Shown: positions 25,913 through 34,864, counted from the stretch's first letter. The stretch: 64,000 bases of DNA from Neoluteolibacter marinus (GCF_014904755.1 NZ_JACZFQ010000023.1:1-64000); one strand, 5' to 3'. The notes: generated by a model not told the origin, from the sequence alone. Numbers and translations: made by a program.

Positions 25913-28249
25913 ATGATGTCCATCAGACCCCTGACCCTCGCCTCCGCGACCACCCTTGCCCTCCAGCTTGCCCACGCGGCCCCCATCGAGATGACCGGTG
26001 CGGGAAGCTACAACCAGACCTTCGACAGCCTGCCCAGCAGTGGCACCACCGAGTGGATCAACGACTCCACGCTCGCTGGATGGTACGCCGCCCGACAAAC
26101 CTCGGGGACCTTGAACATCGTCGCCGGAACCGGGAGTTCAAACTCCGGGCAGATCTATTCCTTCGGCGCAACGGACGCTTCCGAGCGCGCCCTCGGTTCC
26201 GTCGCGTCCGGAACCCCGGTCCTTTTCAGCTACGGGGTGTTGCTCCAGAACACTTCCGGCTCTCCCTTGACCATCAACTCCCTCGCCTACACCGGCGAGC
26301 AGTGGAGAAATGGAGGCAACACAGACGTCCAGGCGCTCACGTTCTCTTACCAGAAGAGCTCCTCGATCATCACCGATAGCGACGCGAGCGCGCTTCTTCC
26401 TGCCACCTGGACCGCCGTCGCGTCGGCAGATTTCAACAGCCCGACCGTCGGCGCTTCGGCAGCTACGCTCGTTGGCAACGACGCAGCAAACCAATCCTCC
26501 ATCAACACCAATCCGGCCATCACGGTCGCAGACGGGGAATATGTGATGTTGCGCTGGGCCGACCCGAATGATGGCGGGGCCGACCATGGCCTTGCCATTG
26601 ACAACCTGACCATCGGTTGGGTCGTCGAAACGAGTTCCCCGCTGACCGTCATGATCTCGCCCGAGTTCATCGACGAAAACGCCGGCGCCTCCGCCGCCAC
26701 CGGCACCGTCTCGATCCCGAGCTCCCTCGGCACGCCGCTCACGGTCACCCTTTCTTCCAGCGACACGGATTCGGCCACCGTGCCCGTGTCGGTCGACATC
26801 CTTGCCGGGGAAACCAGCGCCGAGTTCCCGATCGATGCCATCGACGACTTCCTTGCGGACGCCGATGCCCCGGTCACCATCACCGCCTCGGCGACCGGCT
26901 ACACCAACGGCCAATCGATCGTCACGGTCGTCAACAACGACTCGCCGATCGGAATCCTGATCGCCCCGGACACGTTCTCGGAAAGCGCCGTCAATCCCGC
27001 CGCCACCGGCTTTGTCCAGATCTCGGAAGCCACCGTGTCCGACCTGGTGATCACCCTCGACTCGTTCGACACCACGGAGGTCACGGTCCCGGCGACGGTG
27101 ACCATCCTCGCCGGCCAGGACACCGCGGAGTTCCCGGTCACCGCGGTCGATGACTCCGACCCCGACGGTACCAAGACCGTCACCATCCGCGCCCGCGTTG
27201 AAGGCGTCTACACCGACGGGTTCACCACGGTCATGGTGGAAGACGACGGTGACACCGCCCCCGCACCGACCCTCAGCCCGGGCGCCATCGCCTTCGTCGG
27301 CTTCAACGCCGATGCCAACGACAACCTCGCCTTCGTCGCCCTCACCGCCATCGCGGAGACCGACACGATCCTCTTCTGCGACAACGAATGGAACGGCCTC
27401 ACCCTCGGGGTGGACGGCGAGTTCAACGACCTCAACGAAGGGATCATCACCTGGACCGCTCCCGCCGGCGGCGTCGCGGCTGGCACGGTGGTCACCCTCA
27501 ATGACCTCGCCATCGGAGGCCGCACCGCCAGCGTCGGCACCGTGAGCGGGTCGGGCAGCTTCAACCTCGGTGCGGGCGGGGACACGGTCTACGCCTACCA
27601 AGGAGCCGCGGGCGTCGCCACCGGCTTCCTCGCCGGCATTTCCACCAATACCGACAGCTTCGAAGGCACCGGACTCGCCGCCGAAAACCTGGTGATCTTC
27701 TCGTCGACCATCGACGTCGCCGCCTACACCGGAGCCCGCAACACCCAGACGACCTTCGCCGCCTACCTCACCCCCATCAGCGACACGGCGAACTGGGACA
27801 CCGCGGATGGCGGCGGCGATCAGAGCGGCGCTTTCATTCCCTTCGACACCACGTCGTTCTCGCTGCTCGTGCTCGGCGCCGACTACGTGACCTGGGCGTC
27901 CACCACGGGCGCGGTCGAGGGCCCCTTCGGTGATGACGACAAGGATGGGAAGGACAACAACTTCGAGTATGCCTTCGGCCTCAACCCGACCTCCGCCGCC
28001 TCGGTGACCCCCTTCACCGCGCCGCTGGACAAGGCGACCGGCACCTTCAGCTTCACCCGCCGCAAGCCTTCGCTGACCGGCCTGAGCTATTCCGTCCTCA
28101 CCTCGACCACCCTCGCCGGCTGGACCGAGGACGCCGGAGCGGCATTCAACGTGACCGACACCACCGGGGACATCGAAACCGTCGAGGTGACGCTGAGCGC
28201 TGGACTGCTGACCGAGCCCAGCCTGTTCATCCAGGTGGTCGCCGAATAA
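25913..28249 (+). CDS. Secreted Calx-beta-like repeat protein
   Basis: A 778-residue exported protein. Signal peptide MMSIRPLTLASATTLALQLAHA-AP (start 25913 or the next codon). Residues about 25-240 form a beta-rich domain (NQTFDSLPSSGTTEW, EYVMLRWADPNDGGADHGLAIDNLTIGW). Two Calx-beta-like repeats of about 100 residues follow (EFIDENAGASAATGTVSI, DTFSESAVNPAATGFVQI, with AGQDTAEFPVTAVDDSDPDGTKTVTI). A lamin-tail-like segment and a C-terminal tail with GDDDKDGKDNNFEYAFGLNP, a likely calcium-binding loop, end the protein. Probably cell-surface or extracellular, a plausible client of the type II secretion system. No enzyme motif seen. Confidence 0.8.
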   Translation: MMSIRPLTLASATTLALQLAHAAPIEMTGAGSYNQTFDSLPSSGTTEWINDSTLAGWYAARQTSGTLNIVAGTGSSNSGQIYSFGATDASERALGSVASGTPVLFSYGVLLQNTSGSPLTINSLAYTGEQWRNGGNTDVQALTFSYQKSSSIITDSDASALLPATWTAVASADFNSPTVGASAATLVGNDAANQSSINTNPAITVADGEYVMLRWADPNDGGADHGLAIDNLTIGWVVETSSPLTVMISPEFIDENAGASAATGTVSIPSSLGTPLTVTLSSSDTDSATVPVSVDILAGETSAEFPIDAIDDFLADADAPVTITASATGYTNGQSIVTVVNNDSPIGILIAPDTFSESAVNPAATGFVQISEATVSDLVITLDSFDTTEVTVPATVTILAGQDTAEFPVTAVDDSDPDGTKTVTIRARVEGVYTDGFTTVMVEDDGDTAPAPTLSPGAIAFVGFNADANDNLAFVALTAIAETDTILFCDNEWNGLTLGVDGEFNDLNEGIITWTAPAGGVAAGTVVTLNDLAIGGRTASVGTVSGSGSFNLGAGGDTVYAYQGAAGVATGFLAGISTNTDSFEGTGLAAENLVIFSSTIDVAAYTGARNTQTTFAAYLTPISDTANWDTADGGGDQSGAFIPFDTTSFSLLVLGADYVTWASTTGAVEGPFGDDDKDGKDNNFEYAFGLNPTSAASVTPFTAPLDKATGTFSFTRRKPSLTGLSYSVLTSTTLAGWTEDAGAAFNVTDTTGDIETVEVTLSAGLLTEPSLFIQVVAE

Positions 28250-28275
28250 GCGACCGTCATCGGGCCGATCCTCTC

Positions 28276-28303
28276 AAGGGGAACTCCACGCGGGGTTCCC
28301 CTT
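28276..28303 (+). terminator. Rho-independent terminator of the secreted repeat protein
   Basis: A 9-bp perfect stem (AAGGGGAAC / GTTCCCCTT) with a 9-nt loop ends in TTTTT. It lies 26 nt after the stop codon at 28249. Confidence 0.85.
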
Positions 28304-28316
28304 TTTCGTGCCATCA

Positions 28317-29273
28317 CTACTCCCCGCTCTCCAGCCAAGAGGCAAGCGCCCCGGCGAGGAAGCGCGAACGCTTCTCGCTGCCGGTGGCGGTGAGGTGAAA
28401 ATTCGTGTCGGCAAACCATCCGGGCTCGGTGCAGACACCGAGCATCGGATCATCGAGGACCGGCATGATCGCGGCAATCTCCGTCAACAGCTGCCGCCGT
28501 GCCTCGCGGTTGGCTTCCGCCGACTCCGGCGCCGTGAAGTACCACGGCAGGGTGTACACCATCCCGACCCCGCTCTCCCTCGATCGCCGGGCGACCGCTT
28601 CGAGGAAATCCTTCGCCTCCGGCGTCAAGCTCCCGGGATGGATCTCCGGATCCCCCTTCCCGCCCGGATGCCCGCGCCGGGTCTCCAGCCGCCCGCCCGG
28701 CCGCAGGTCGGCCATGGAATAATAGTAGCGCTCGCCACCGGCGATCCGCTTCGCCAGCCACGTCACCAGAAAGCGGGCACCCGGACGCAACAACCCGGCG
28801 TGCTCGCGAATCCCCAGCGAATCCCCGAAGAACGGACCACCGACCGCGGCATCCGGATCGCCCTCGCCCCACGCCAGCGCGAGACCAAGCGGCGTCGGCT
28901 CCATCAATCCGGGTTCGGTGAGGAAATTCGACTCGATCCCCAGCACCACCCGGTCCCCGGGGTTGGCACGCCGGAACACCTCGGCAACGTAGTACTTCGG
29001 CCCGGACCATGCGCTCGTCCCGAAGTTCACGGCGCCCATTCCGGTTCCGGCGGTGATGATCCCGGGATCCACCGAGAAGGCACAACTCGAGCCCCCGGCA
29101 AACAGGAGAACGGGCTCGGCGGGCCGCGCCGAGCGCAGTTCTGCCAGTTCCTGGTCCTGCCGCCCACGCAATTCCGCCCAGAATTCTGCCTCCGGGTTTT
29201 CCCGGACCAGCAACCAGGCGCCGGCGGCGAAAGCCACCACAGCGGTCAGCAGGAGTCTGAAAAGCAGGCGCAT
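28317..29273 (-). CDS. SGNH-like membrane-anchored partner of MBOAT acyltransferase
   Basis: A 318-residue protein with one N-terminal membrane helix (MRLLFRLLLTAVVAFAAGAWLLV) and an extracytoplasmic domain. LLFAGGSSCAFSVDPG could be the block I of an SGNH-like esterase/transferase fold, FGTSAWSGPKYYV the second. This recalls the AlgJ/AlgX/DltD-type proteins that move acetyl groups to exopolysaccharides together with an MBOAT enzyme. The typical catalytic D-x-x-H near the C-terminus is not clear (TEPGWFADTNFHLTATG may replace it). It starts 3 nt after the MBOAT gene stop, so the pair is an operon. Confidence 0.7.
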   Translation of the reverse strand: MRLLFRLLLTAVVAFAAGAWLLVRENPEAEFWAELRGRQDQELAELRSARPAEPVLLFAGGSSCAFSVDPGIITAGTGMGAVNFGTSAWSGPKYYVAEVFRRANPGDRVVLGIESNFLTEPGLMEPTPLGLALAWGEGDPDAAVGGPFFGDSLGIREHAGLLRPGARFLVTWLAKRIAGGERYYYSMADLRPGGRLETRRGHPGGKGDPEIHPGSLTPEAKDFLEAVARRSRESGVGMVYTLPWYFTAPESAEANREARRQLLTEIAAIMPVLDDPMLGVCTEPGWFADTNFHLTATGSEKRSRFLAGALASWLESGE

Positions 29274-29276
29274 CGG

Positions 29277-30674
29277 TTAGAAATTGAAGTAGATGAAGGG
29301 CGAGTCCGCCGTCGATGCCAGCAACACGATCAGGACCACCAGCACGCAGGCGGCAAGCGGCCTCCGCAGCAACTGGTACGGAGCCAGGCCAAGGCGTTTG
29401 CCCAGCCCCTCCAGCCCGATCTTGGTCGCCGCCAGCGCGAACACGACCGCCGCGAGAATCAGTTCCGACTTCGAACCGAAAATGCCGGCCAACGATTTCA
29501 ATCCCGCCGGCGCATAAGCGCCCGGAGCAATCAGCGTCATCACCTTGAGCCGCAGCATCGCCGGATCGCGTTCAAAGAAAAACAGCCAGGATACGACCAC
29601 GAACAGCATCGTCGCTCCCCACTTCACCACCACCGGCAGCCGCCACGGGCGACCCGCCGCACAGAGCGCGACGCCCAGCCCGTGCAGCATCCCCCACAGG
29701 ACGAAGCCCCAGCCGGCGCCGTGCCAGACCCCGGAAACCAGGAACACGACCAGCAGGTTCAGCACCCAGCGGCGGCTGCGCCGTCCGCCAAGCGGCAGAT
29801 AGATGTAATCGCGCATCCATGACCCGAGCGTGATGTGCCACGTCCGCCAAAACGCCCGCAGGTCGGCCGACCAGTAGGGAGCGTTGAAGTTGAGCGTCAG
29901 GCGGACGCCGAACAGCAACCCGAGCCCGACCGCGATGAAGCTGTAGCCGGCGAAGTCGAAGTAAATGCGGATCGCGAAGGCGAAGCACTCGAACCACACG
30001 TGCCAGGCGTTTCCCGGATCCAGCGCCATCGATGCCGACAGGGCGGCCACGTTGTCGGCAACCACCATCTTGTAGGCCAGGCCGAGCACGATCCATGGCA
30101 GGGCCTCGTCGAGATGTTCACGATGGAGGCGGAAACGGATCGACCCGACCTGCGGCATCAGGTCGGCCCGCCGCTCGATCGGTCCCGCCACGATCTGCGG
30201 GAAAAACGAGCTGAACGTCAGGTAGTCCAGCAAGCGCGGCCTCGCGGCGCCCGGCTTGCTGCTGTCGATCCAGAAGGCGAGGGTCTGGAAAGTGTAGAAC
30301 GACAGCCCCATCGGGATCAAAACCGACGGCACCCGCCAGCCGAATCCGAAGATCCCGTTGCAGACGAAATTCCAGTATTTGTAGTAAAAAAGCGGGGCCA
30401 GCTGCAGCGCCAGCATCAGGACCAGCCAGACCAGCCGCCCCCGGCGGGCAGGCGCACGAACGGCCAGCCACCCGCAACCGACGACCCACACGAAGGCGCC
30501 GAGGGTCAGCCAGCTCTCCACCGCCAGCAAGCAGCAGCTGGTCGCCAGCAAACACACCTTGGCCGCCCCGGATTCGTGGTGCGGCACGAAGCGCCGGACA
30601 GCCAGCAGGATCAGCCGCGAAACCGTGAAACAGGCGAGCAGCCAGTACCAGAACTCGGACGAGGCGAAATTCAT
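29277..30674 (-). CDS. MBOAT-family O-acyltransferase (AlgI-like)
   Basis: A 465-residue polytopic membrane acyltransferase. Signature MGLSFYTFQTLAFWID and the catalytic-histidine segment VSGVWHGAGWGFVLWG (His318) are present, as are LTFSSFFPQIVAGPIERRADL and YIYLPLGGRRSRRWVLNL. The family transfers acetyl or other acyl groups across the inner membrane to cell-surface polysaccharides; the adjacent SGNH-like protein would be the acceptor transferase. Start at 30674 (MNFASSEFWYW) chosen because it opens the first helix. The substrate polymer is not encoded nearby. Confidence 0.9.
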   Translation of the reverse strand: MNFASSEFWYWLLACFTVSRLILLAVRRFVPHHESGAAKVCLLATSCCLLAVESWLTLGAFVWVVGCGWLAVRAPARRGRLVWLVLMLALQLAPLFYYKYWNFVCNGIFGFGWRVPSVLIPMGLSFYTFQTLAFWIDSSKPGAARPRLLDYLTFSSFFPQIVAGPIERRADLMPQVGSIRFRLHREHLDEALPWIVLGLAYKMVVADNVAALSASMALDPGNAWHVWFECFAFAIRIYFDFAGYSFIAVGLGLLFGVRLTLNFNAPYWSADLRAFWRTWHITLGSWMRDYIYLPLGGRRSRRWVLNLLVVFLVSGVWHGAGWGFVLWGMLHGLGVALCAAGRPWRLPVVVKWGATMLFVVVSWLFFFERDPAMLRLKVMTLIAPGAYAPAGLKSLAGIFGSKSELILAAVVFALAATKIGLEGLGKRLGLAPYQLLRRPLAACVLVVLIVLLASTADSPFIYFNF

Positions 30675-30808
30675 GCTTCGGGTCTGCGGGTCGCCGGCGT
30701 CATCACGGGTCCGGGAACCCTCGCGACCCCGGCCCGGCGCGGCAAGCCGGAACACGGCCCGCCTCTTCCATGGACAAGCCGGGCGAACCCGTTAGTTTGC
30801 CGCCTCGT

Positions 30809-32317
30809 ATGCGCCCGTCACTCATTGCCCTCGCCCTGTTCACCGGATTCGCCGCCGCCGCGGAGAAGCCGGCCACCGACGCCAAGCCCCAAGCCCCCAA
30901 GGAAAGCCCGGAGAAAACCGACAAGCCCGCCGAACCGGTGACCCGCGAGGGATCGGTGACGATCGACGGCAAGAAGATCGATTACGAGGTCACCACCGCG
31001 AAGCTGGTACTTGAAAAGGACGACGGGGCCCCGCGGGCGTCGATTTTCCACGTCAGCTACCTCAAGAAGAATTCCGGCGACCTGTCCCAACGGCCGGTGG
31101 TCTTCGCCTTCAACGGCGGCCCCGGTTCGTCCGCCGTCTGGCTGCATCTCGGAACCCTCGGCCCGAAGCGCGTCGACCTGCCGGGCGACGGCACCCAGGC
31201 ACCGGTTCCCCCGGTCCGGCTGGTGCCGAACGAATTCTCCATCCTCGATGTCGCCGACCTCGTTTTCGTCGACCCCGTCTCGACGGGTTACAGCCGCGTC
31301 GAAAAGGAAGGCAAACGCGAGGAGTTCCACGGTGTCGAAGGCGACGTCGATTCGCTCGCCGACTTTATCCGCCGATGGGTGACCGAGCACGGTCGCTGGG
31401 GTTCGCCGAAGTATCTCCTCGGGGAATCCTACGGCGGGATCCGGGTCGCCGGCCTGTCCGCCGAACTCCAATCTCGCTACGGCATGTCGCTCAACGGCGT
31501 CGTCCTGCTCTCGTCGCTCCTCGACTTCCGCACCCTCAGCCCGTCCCAGGGAAATGACCTCGCCTATCAGGTCTTCCTTCCCACGTACACCGCGGTCGCC
31601 CATTTCCACGGCAAGCTCGCCGGCGACCGCGACGCCCTGGTTGAAGCTGCCCGCGAGTTTGCCGACGGCGACTACACGGTGGCCCTCCATGCTGGCAGCA
31701 GCCTCACCCCGGAGCGGCGTCAGGCGATTGCCAAACGCTACTCCGAGCTCACCTCGCTGCCCGTCGAGATGATCCTGGAGTCGAACCTGCGCATCGATCC
31801 CACCCGCTTCCGCGGTGAACTCCTGCGGAAGGAAGGCAAGGTGCTCGGCCGCTTCGACGCCCGGGTCGCCTGGCCGACGACCGATCCGTCCTCGGACTAT
31901 CCGAGCTACGACCCGTCCTTCTCACTCGCCCTCGGCGCCTACTCCACGGCCATGTTGTCTTACCTCGGCAGCGACCTCGGGTGGAAAGAGGACTCCCCCT
32001 ACGAGATCCTCACCGGCAAAGTCCAACCTTGGAAAATGGGCAACGGGAACGGCTATGTGAACATGTCGTCGCGTCTCGCCACCGCCATGCGTGACAATCC
32101 CCACCTCCGCGTGCTGGTCATGGGAGGCCACGCCGACCTCGCCACGCCACCCGACGGGATCGCCTACTCGCTTTCCCACCTGTTGGACCTGCCGGAAGCG
32201 AACCGGAAGAATCTCGTCTTCACGAGCTACGAGGCCGGCCACATGTTCTACCTGAACCCGCCCGACCTGGCAAAAGGGCGCAAGGACCTGGTCGACTTCA
32301 TTGGCGGCGGCAACTGA
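30809..32317 (+). CDS. Serine carboxypeptidase, peptidase family S10
   Basis: A 502-residue secreted peptidase with a signal peptide (MRPSLIALALFTGFAAAAE) and a Lys/Pro/Ala-rich linker. The catalytic triad is visible: Ser207 in GESYGG, Asp443 in GGHADLATPP, His478 in YEAGHMFY. NGGPGSSAVWLHLGTLGP is the family substrate-carboxylate motif. It removes C-terminal residues from peptides at acid pH in the family; here it acts outside the cytoplasm. Start at 30809, as it begins the signal peptide. It stands upstream of the nitrate island but has no sigma-54-like motif before it. Confidence 0.92.
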   Translation: MRPSLIALALFTGFAAAAEKPATDAKPQAPKESPEKTDKPAEPVTREGSVTIDGKKIDYEVTTAKLVLEKDDGAPRASIFHVSYLKKNSGDLSQRPVVFAFNGGPGSSAVWLHLGTLGPKRVDLPGDGTQAPVPPVRLVPNEFSILDVADLVFVDPVSTGYSRVEKEGKREEFHGVEGDVDSLADFIRRWVTEHGRWGSPKYLLGESYGGIRVAGLSAELQSRYGMSLNGVVLLSSLLDFRTLSPSQGNDLAYQVFLPTYTAVAHFHGKLAGDRDALVEAAREFADGDYTVALHAGSSLTPERRQAIAKRYSELTSLPVEMILESNLRIDPTRFRGELLRKEGKVLGRFDARVAWPTTDPSSDYPSYDPSFSLALGAYSTAMLSYLGSDLGWKEDSPYEILTGKVQPWKMGNGNGYVNMSSRLATAMRDNPHLRVLVMGGHADLATPPDGIAYSLSHLLDLPEANRKNLVFTSYEAGHMFYLNPPDLAKGRKDLVDFIGGGN

Positions 32318-32335
32318 TCCGCGCCCATCATTCGC

Positions 32336-32370
32336 AGCACTCATGGGAACCAACCATTCCCATGAGTGCT
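32336..32370. promoter_or_regulatory. 14-bp perfect inverted repeat between S10 peptidase and porin
   Basis: AGCACTCATGGGAA (32336-32349) and its exact complement (32357-32370) flank a 7-nt loop. There is no U-run after it, so a simple terminator is doubtful. It lies 80 nt upstream of the porin sigma-54-like element and could be a regulator site or mRNA-end stabiliser. Confidence 0.7.
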
Positions 32371-32450
32371 ACAAATCCAGCACTTGAATGAGTCCAGCTC
32401 ATCGTTCACGTGCGCATTTCGCAAGGCCAGCGAGGCCCGTGTTCTGGGAC

Positions 32451-32466
32451 TTGGCAGGTCTCCGGC
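32451..32466 (+). promoter_or_regulatory. Candidate sigma-54 promoter of the porin gene
   Basis: TTGGCA (-24) with GG at 32453-32454, ten bases, and GC at 32465-32466 followed by T. Spacing is exact for RpoN. Transcription would start near 32478, leaving only about 9 nt of leader, so this is a weaker case than at narK and nrtA. Confidence 0.5.
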
Positions 32467-32486
32467 TTCATCCGGAGCGCCTACCA

Positions 32487-33767
32487 ATGAAACACCACAC
32501 CATCAGCTCCCTGCTCGCCATCGCCGCAGCCACCACCGTCACCCGCGCCGGCACCCCGGCTCCGTCGCCGGAGATCGCCGCCGCCGAAGAAGCCCCCTGG
32601 ATCAAGCCGACGCTCGATATCCGCGCCCGCTTTGAATACGGGGACATGGACAGCCCCGCCCTGAGATCTTCCACCGCCTTCACCACCCGCGAACGCGTCG
32701 GCCTCCTCACCAAGGAGTGGTACGGCTTCAGCGCCTTCGTCGAAGGCGAGTTCACCCAGGTCATCGACGACTCCTACGACGGCGCACCCGGCGCACTCGG
32801 CAACAACGTCAACCCCAACGACCCGTCGCGGACCCTGATCGCCGATCCGGAGACCAACGAACTCAACCAAGCCTGGTTGCAGTGGAAGGGCTACGACACG
32901 GTCGTCAAGGGCGGCCGCCAGCGGATCATCTTCGACAACGCCGCCATGATCGGCAACGTCGGCTGGCGCCAGAACGAGCAAACCTTCGACGGCGTGTTCA
33001 TCTCGAACCAATCGCTCGAATGCCTGACGCTCTCGTATGCCTACGCCAACCGCGCCAACCGGATCTTCGGCTCGGACGCCCTCGGCGCGGCCCGGAACTT
33101 CGCCGGCGACATGCACATGTTCAACGTGAACTACTCGGGCATCGAGAACACCAAGCTGACCGGCTACGCCTACCTGCTCGACTTCGACGAAACCGCCGCC
33201 AACGGCGGATACATCAGCGGCAACACTTTCGGCCTCATCGCCGAGACCACGCTCGCCGGCTTCGCCCTGCGCGGCGAAGCCGCCTACCAGACCGACGCCG
33301 ACAGCACGCCGGCCCGCAAGGACGACTCGACCTACGCCCACCTCAACGGCTCCTACACGGTCTGCGGCCAGACCATCGGCCTCGGCTGGGAATACCTCGA
33401 CGCGGACTTCACCACCCCGCTGGCGACGGTGCACGCCTTCAACGGTTTTGCCGACGTCTTCATCAACAACCGCATCGGCCTCGCCAACAACCCCGGCCTC
33501 AACGACGTCTACCTCAGCCACTCCACCGGCCTGCCGTTCTGGGGACTGAAGTTCTCCCAGTTCCTCCACCTGTTCGGTGACAACAACACCGAGTTCGACT
33601 ACGGCTGGGAATACGATGCGGTGCTGGTCAAGAAGTTCAACGAGAGTTTCACCGCCATTGCCAAGTTCGCCTACTACGACGCCGACGGCCCGACCGCCGG
33701 CAAAATCGCGAACCCCGCCCCCTTCGACACCACCCGCGTCACCGTGGAACTCAACTACAAGTTCTAA
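32487..33767 (+). CDS. Outer-membrane porin-like beta-barrel protein
   Basis: A 426-residue exported protein (signal peptide MKHHTISSLLAIAAATTVTRA). Strongly alternating beta strands with aromatic ends fill the mature part, and the last residue pattern VTVELNYKF is the outer-membrane C-terminal phenylalanine motif. The internal motifs (TLDIRARFEYGDMD, NQAWLQWKGYDTVVKGGRQRIIFDN, TFDGVFISNQSLECLTLSYAYANR) resemble the alginate-export (AlgE-like) porin family. Its position next to nitrate genes and a sigma-54-like element suggest it lets nitrate or related anions through the outer membrane; this is inference. Confidence 0.8.
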   Translation: MKHHTISSLLAIAAATTVTRAGTPAPSPEIAAAEEAPWIKPTLDIRARFEYGDMDSPALRSSTAFTTRERVGLLTKEWYGFSAFVEGEFTQVIDDSYDGAPGALGNNVNPNDPSRTLIADPETNELNQAWLQWKGYDTVVKGGRQRIIFDNAAMIGNVGWRQNEQTFDGVFISNQSLECLTLSYAYANRANRIFGSDALGAARNFAGDMHMFNVNYSGIENTKLTGYAYLLDFDETAANGGYISGNTFGLIAETTLAGFALRGEAAYQTDADSTPARKDDSTYAHLNGSYTVCGQTIGLGWEYLDADFTTPLATVHAFNGFADVFINNRIGLANNPGLNDVYLSHSTGLPFWGLKFSQFLHLFGDNNTEFDYGWEYDAVLVKKFNESFTAIAKFAYYDADGPTAGKIANPAPFDTTRVTVELNYKF

Positions 33768-33800
33768 CCGGACAATCCGGCTGGTTTACCCTCCAACAAG

Positions 33801-33828
33801 AAACGCCGCGGGGCATCCCGCGGCGTTT
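33801..33828. terminator. Bidirectional terminator after the porin gene
   Basis: A 12-bp perfect stem (AAACGCCGCGGG / CCCGCGGCGTTT) with a GCAT loop lies 33 nt after the porin stop and before the convergent LysR gene, with T's on both strands. Confidence 0.88.
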
Positions 33829-33855
33829 TCATTTGGGCACGCAGCCCGGAACCGG

Positions 33856-34776
33856 TCAAATCACCGGCCCGCTCAACTCGCCGCCGACCATCTCGGCAAT
33901 CCCGGCGAAGGTCTCCTCGATAAGGCTGAGGATCCGGTCGGACTTGTAGAAAAGCCCCCACTCGCGCTCGATCGGATCCCCCCCGACGGCGATCGGGATC
34001 AACGACCCCTCGTCGAACTCCCGCTTCGCCACCCACGGCGCGACGATGCCGACCCCCAGACCGATCTTGGCCATGCCCTTGATCGCCTCCATGTCCCCCA
34101 GTACCAGCGGCGGACGCGGCCGGACCCCCTGCTTCTCGAAATGCTCCTCGACCAGGCGATGCGTTTCCGTGGCCCGCGCGTAGATGATGAACTGGACATT
34201 CTCGATGTCCTCCCGGTTCACCCGCCCGGTTTCCGCCCAGGGATGCATCGGCGGGACCACGAAGATCATGCGGTCGCTGAAGATCTTGCGGTAGCCGTCG
34301 CCCGGACTCGTCTTGGTCCGCAGGCCCAGGACGATGTCGAGATCATGGTCCGCCATCCGGTCGAGCAGCTTGGCGGTGTCGTCCGCCTCGATGGTCGGCT
34401 CGCAGCGGGGAAAACAATCGCGGAACTCGCGCAGCACCGTGGGCAGCAGGAACTGGCACAGCGAATGGGGCGCGCCGATGCGAATCCTCCCCTGCCCCCA
34501 GCGTTTCAAGCCGTCGAGTTCGCGGCCCGCATCCTCGAGTTCCCCGAGCACGCGACGGCAGCGGCGCAGGAAGACCTCCCCCTCCTCGGTGAGCACCGTC
34601 TTCTTGCCGAGCCGCTCCAGAAGGCGACACCCAAGGCTGTCCTCGAGCGCCTTCATCGAGTGACTGATGGCGGACTGGGTCAGGAAAAGTTTTTTCGCCG
34701 CAAGGGTGAAGCTCCCCTCGTCCGCCACGGAGACGAAGGCGCGGAGCTGACGGAGATCAGGCAGCAGGTCAGTCAT
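33856..34776 (-). CDS. LysR-family regulator of the nitrate island
   Basis: A 306-residue LysR regulator. The N-terminal helix-turn-helix (LRQLRAFVSVADEGSFTLAAKKLFLTQSAISHSMKALEDSLGCRLLERL) is canonical and a type 2 periplasmic-binding-fold effector domain follows (about residues 90-300). It is transcribed divergently from a NasS-like gene across 88 bp that hold two palindromes. LysR proteins of this position (NtcB in cyanobacteria) activate nitrate and nitrite assimilation genes. Its own leader contains the GAACCGG…CCGGTTC palindrome, which suggests autoregulation. Effector unknown; nitrite or a C/N metabolite is plausible. Confidence 0.9.
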   Translation of the reverse strand: MTDLLPDLRQLRAFVSVADEGSFTLAAKKLFLTQSAISHSMKALEDSLGCRLLERLGKKTVLTEEGEVFLRRCRRVLGELEDAGRELDGLKRWGQGRIRIGAPHSLCQFLLPTVLREFRDCFPRCEPTIEADDTAKLLDRMADHDLDIVLGLRTKTSPGDGYRKIFSDRMIFVVPPMHPWAETGRVNREDIENVQFIIYARATETHRLVEEHFEKQGVRPRPPLVLGDMEAIKGMAKIGLGVGIVAPWVAKREFDEGSLIPIAVGGDPIEREWGLFYKSDRILSLIEETFAGIAEMVGGELSGPVI

Positions 34777-34803
34777 GAACCGGTTTCATCGAATTTCCGG
34801 TTC
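34777..34803. promoter_or_regulatory. Palindrome in the LysR leader containing the GARCCGGWTTCATCGAA motif
   Basis: GAACCGG (34777-34783) and CCGGTTC (34797-34803) form a 7-bp inverted repeat over 27 bp directly before the LysR start codon. The left 17 bases match 15 of 17 with 35904-35920. The motif start lies 62 nt upstream of the -24 GG of the NasS-like gene, and at narK the spacing is identical. Confidence 0.65.
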
Positions 34804-34809
34804 GCGTCC

Positions 34810-34826
34810 AGCAGGGGACATGCCAA
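34810..34826 (-). promoter_or_regulatory. Candidate sigma-54 promoter of the LysR gene
   Basis: On the minus strand TTGGCATG (-24) with GG, ten bases, then GC and T: TGGCATG-N4-CTGCT against consensus TGGCACG-N4-TTGCW. The predicted start near 34799 leaves 23 nt before the LysR ATG. The -24 box is one arm of the palindrome ATGCCAA-N10-TTGGCAT (34820-34843), whose other arm is the divergent -24 box. A LysR-box reading of the same palindrome is possible. Confidence 0.55.
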
Positions 34827-34836
34827 GGCCCTCAGG

Positions 34837-34852
34837 TTGGCATCCTTTCCGC
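34837..34852 (+). promoter_or_regulatory. Candidate sigma-54 promoter of the NasS-like gene
   Basis: TTGGCA (-24) with GG at 34839-34840, ten bases, GC at 34851-34852, then T. Transcription would begin near 34864, at the start codon itself, so the mRNA would be nearly leaderless. Spacing is exact, but the short leader lowers confidence. Confidence 0.48.
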
Positions 34853-34864
34853 TTTGGTCGGCTC

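Noticed and set aside
32336-32370. NasT/ANTAR leader hairpin or riboswitch
   Set aside because: The ANTAR leader has paired hexaloop hairpins and a terminator. Here there is one stem with a 7-nt loop and no terminator, and no NasT gene.
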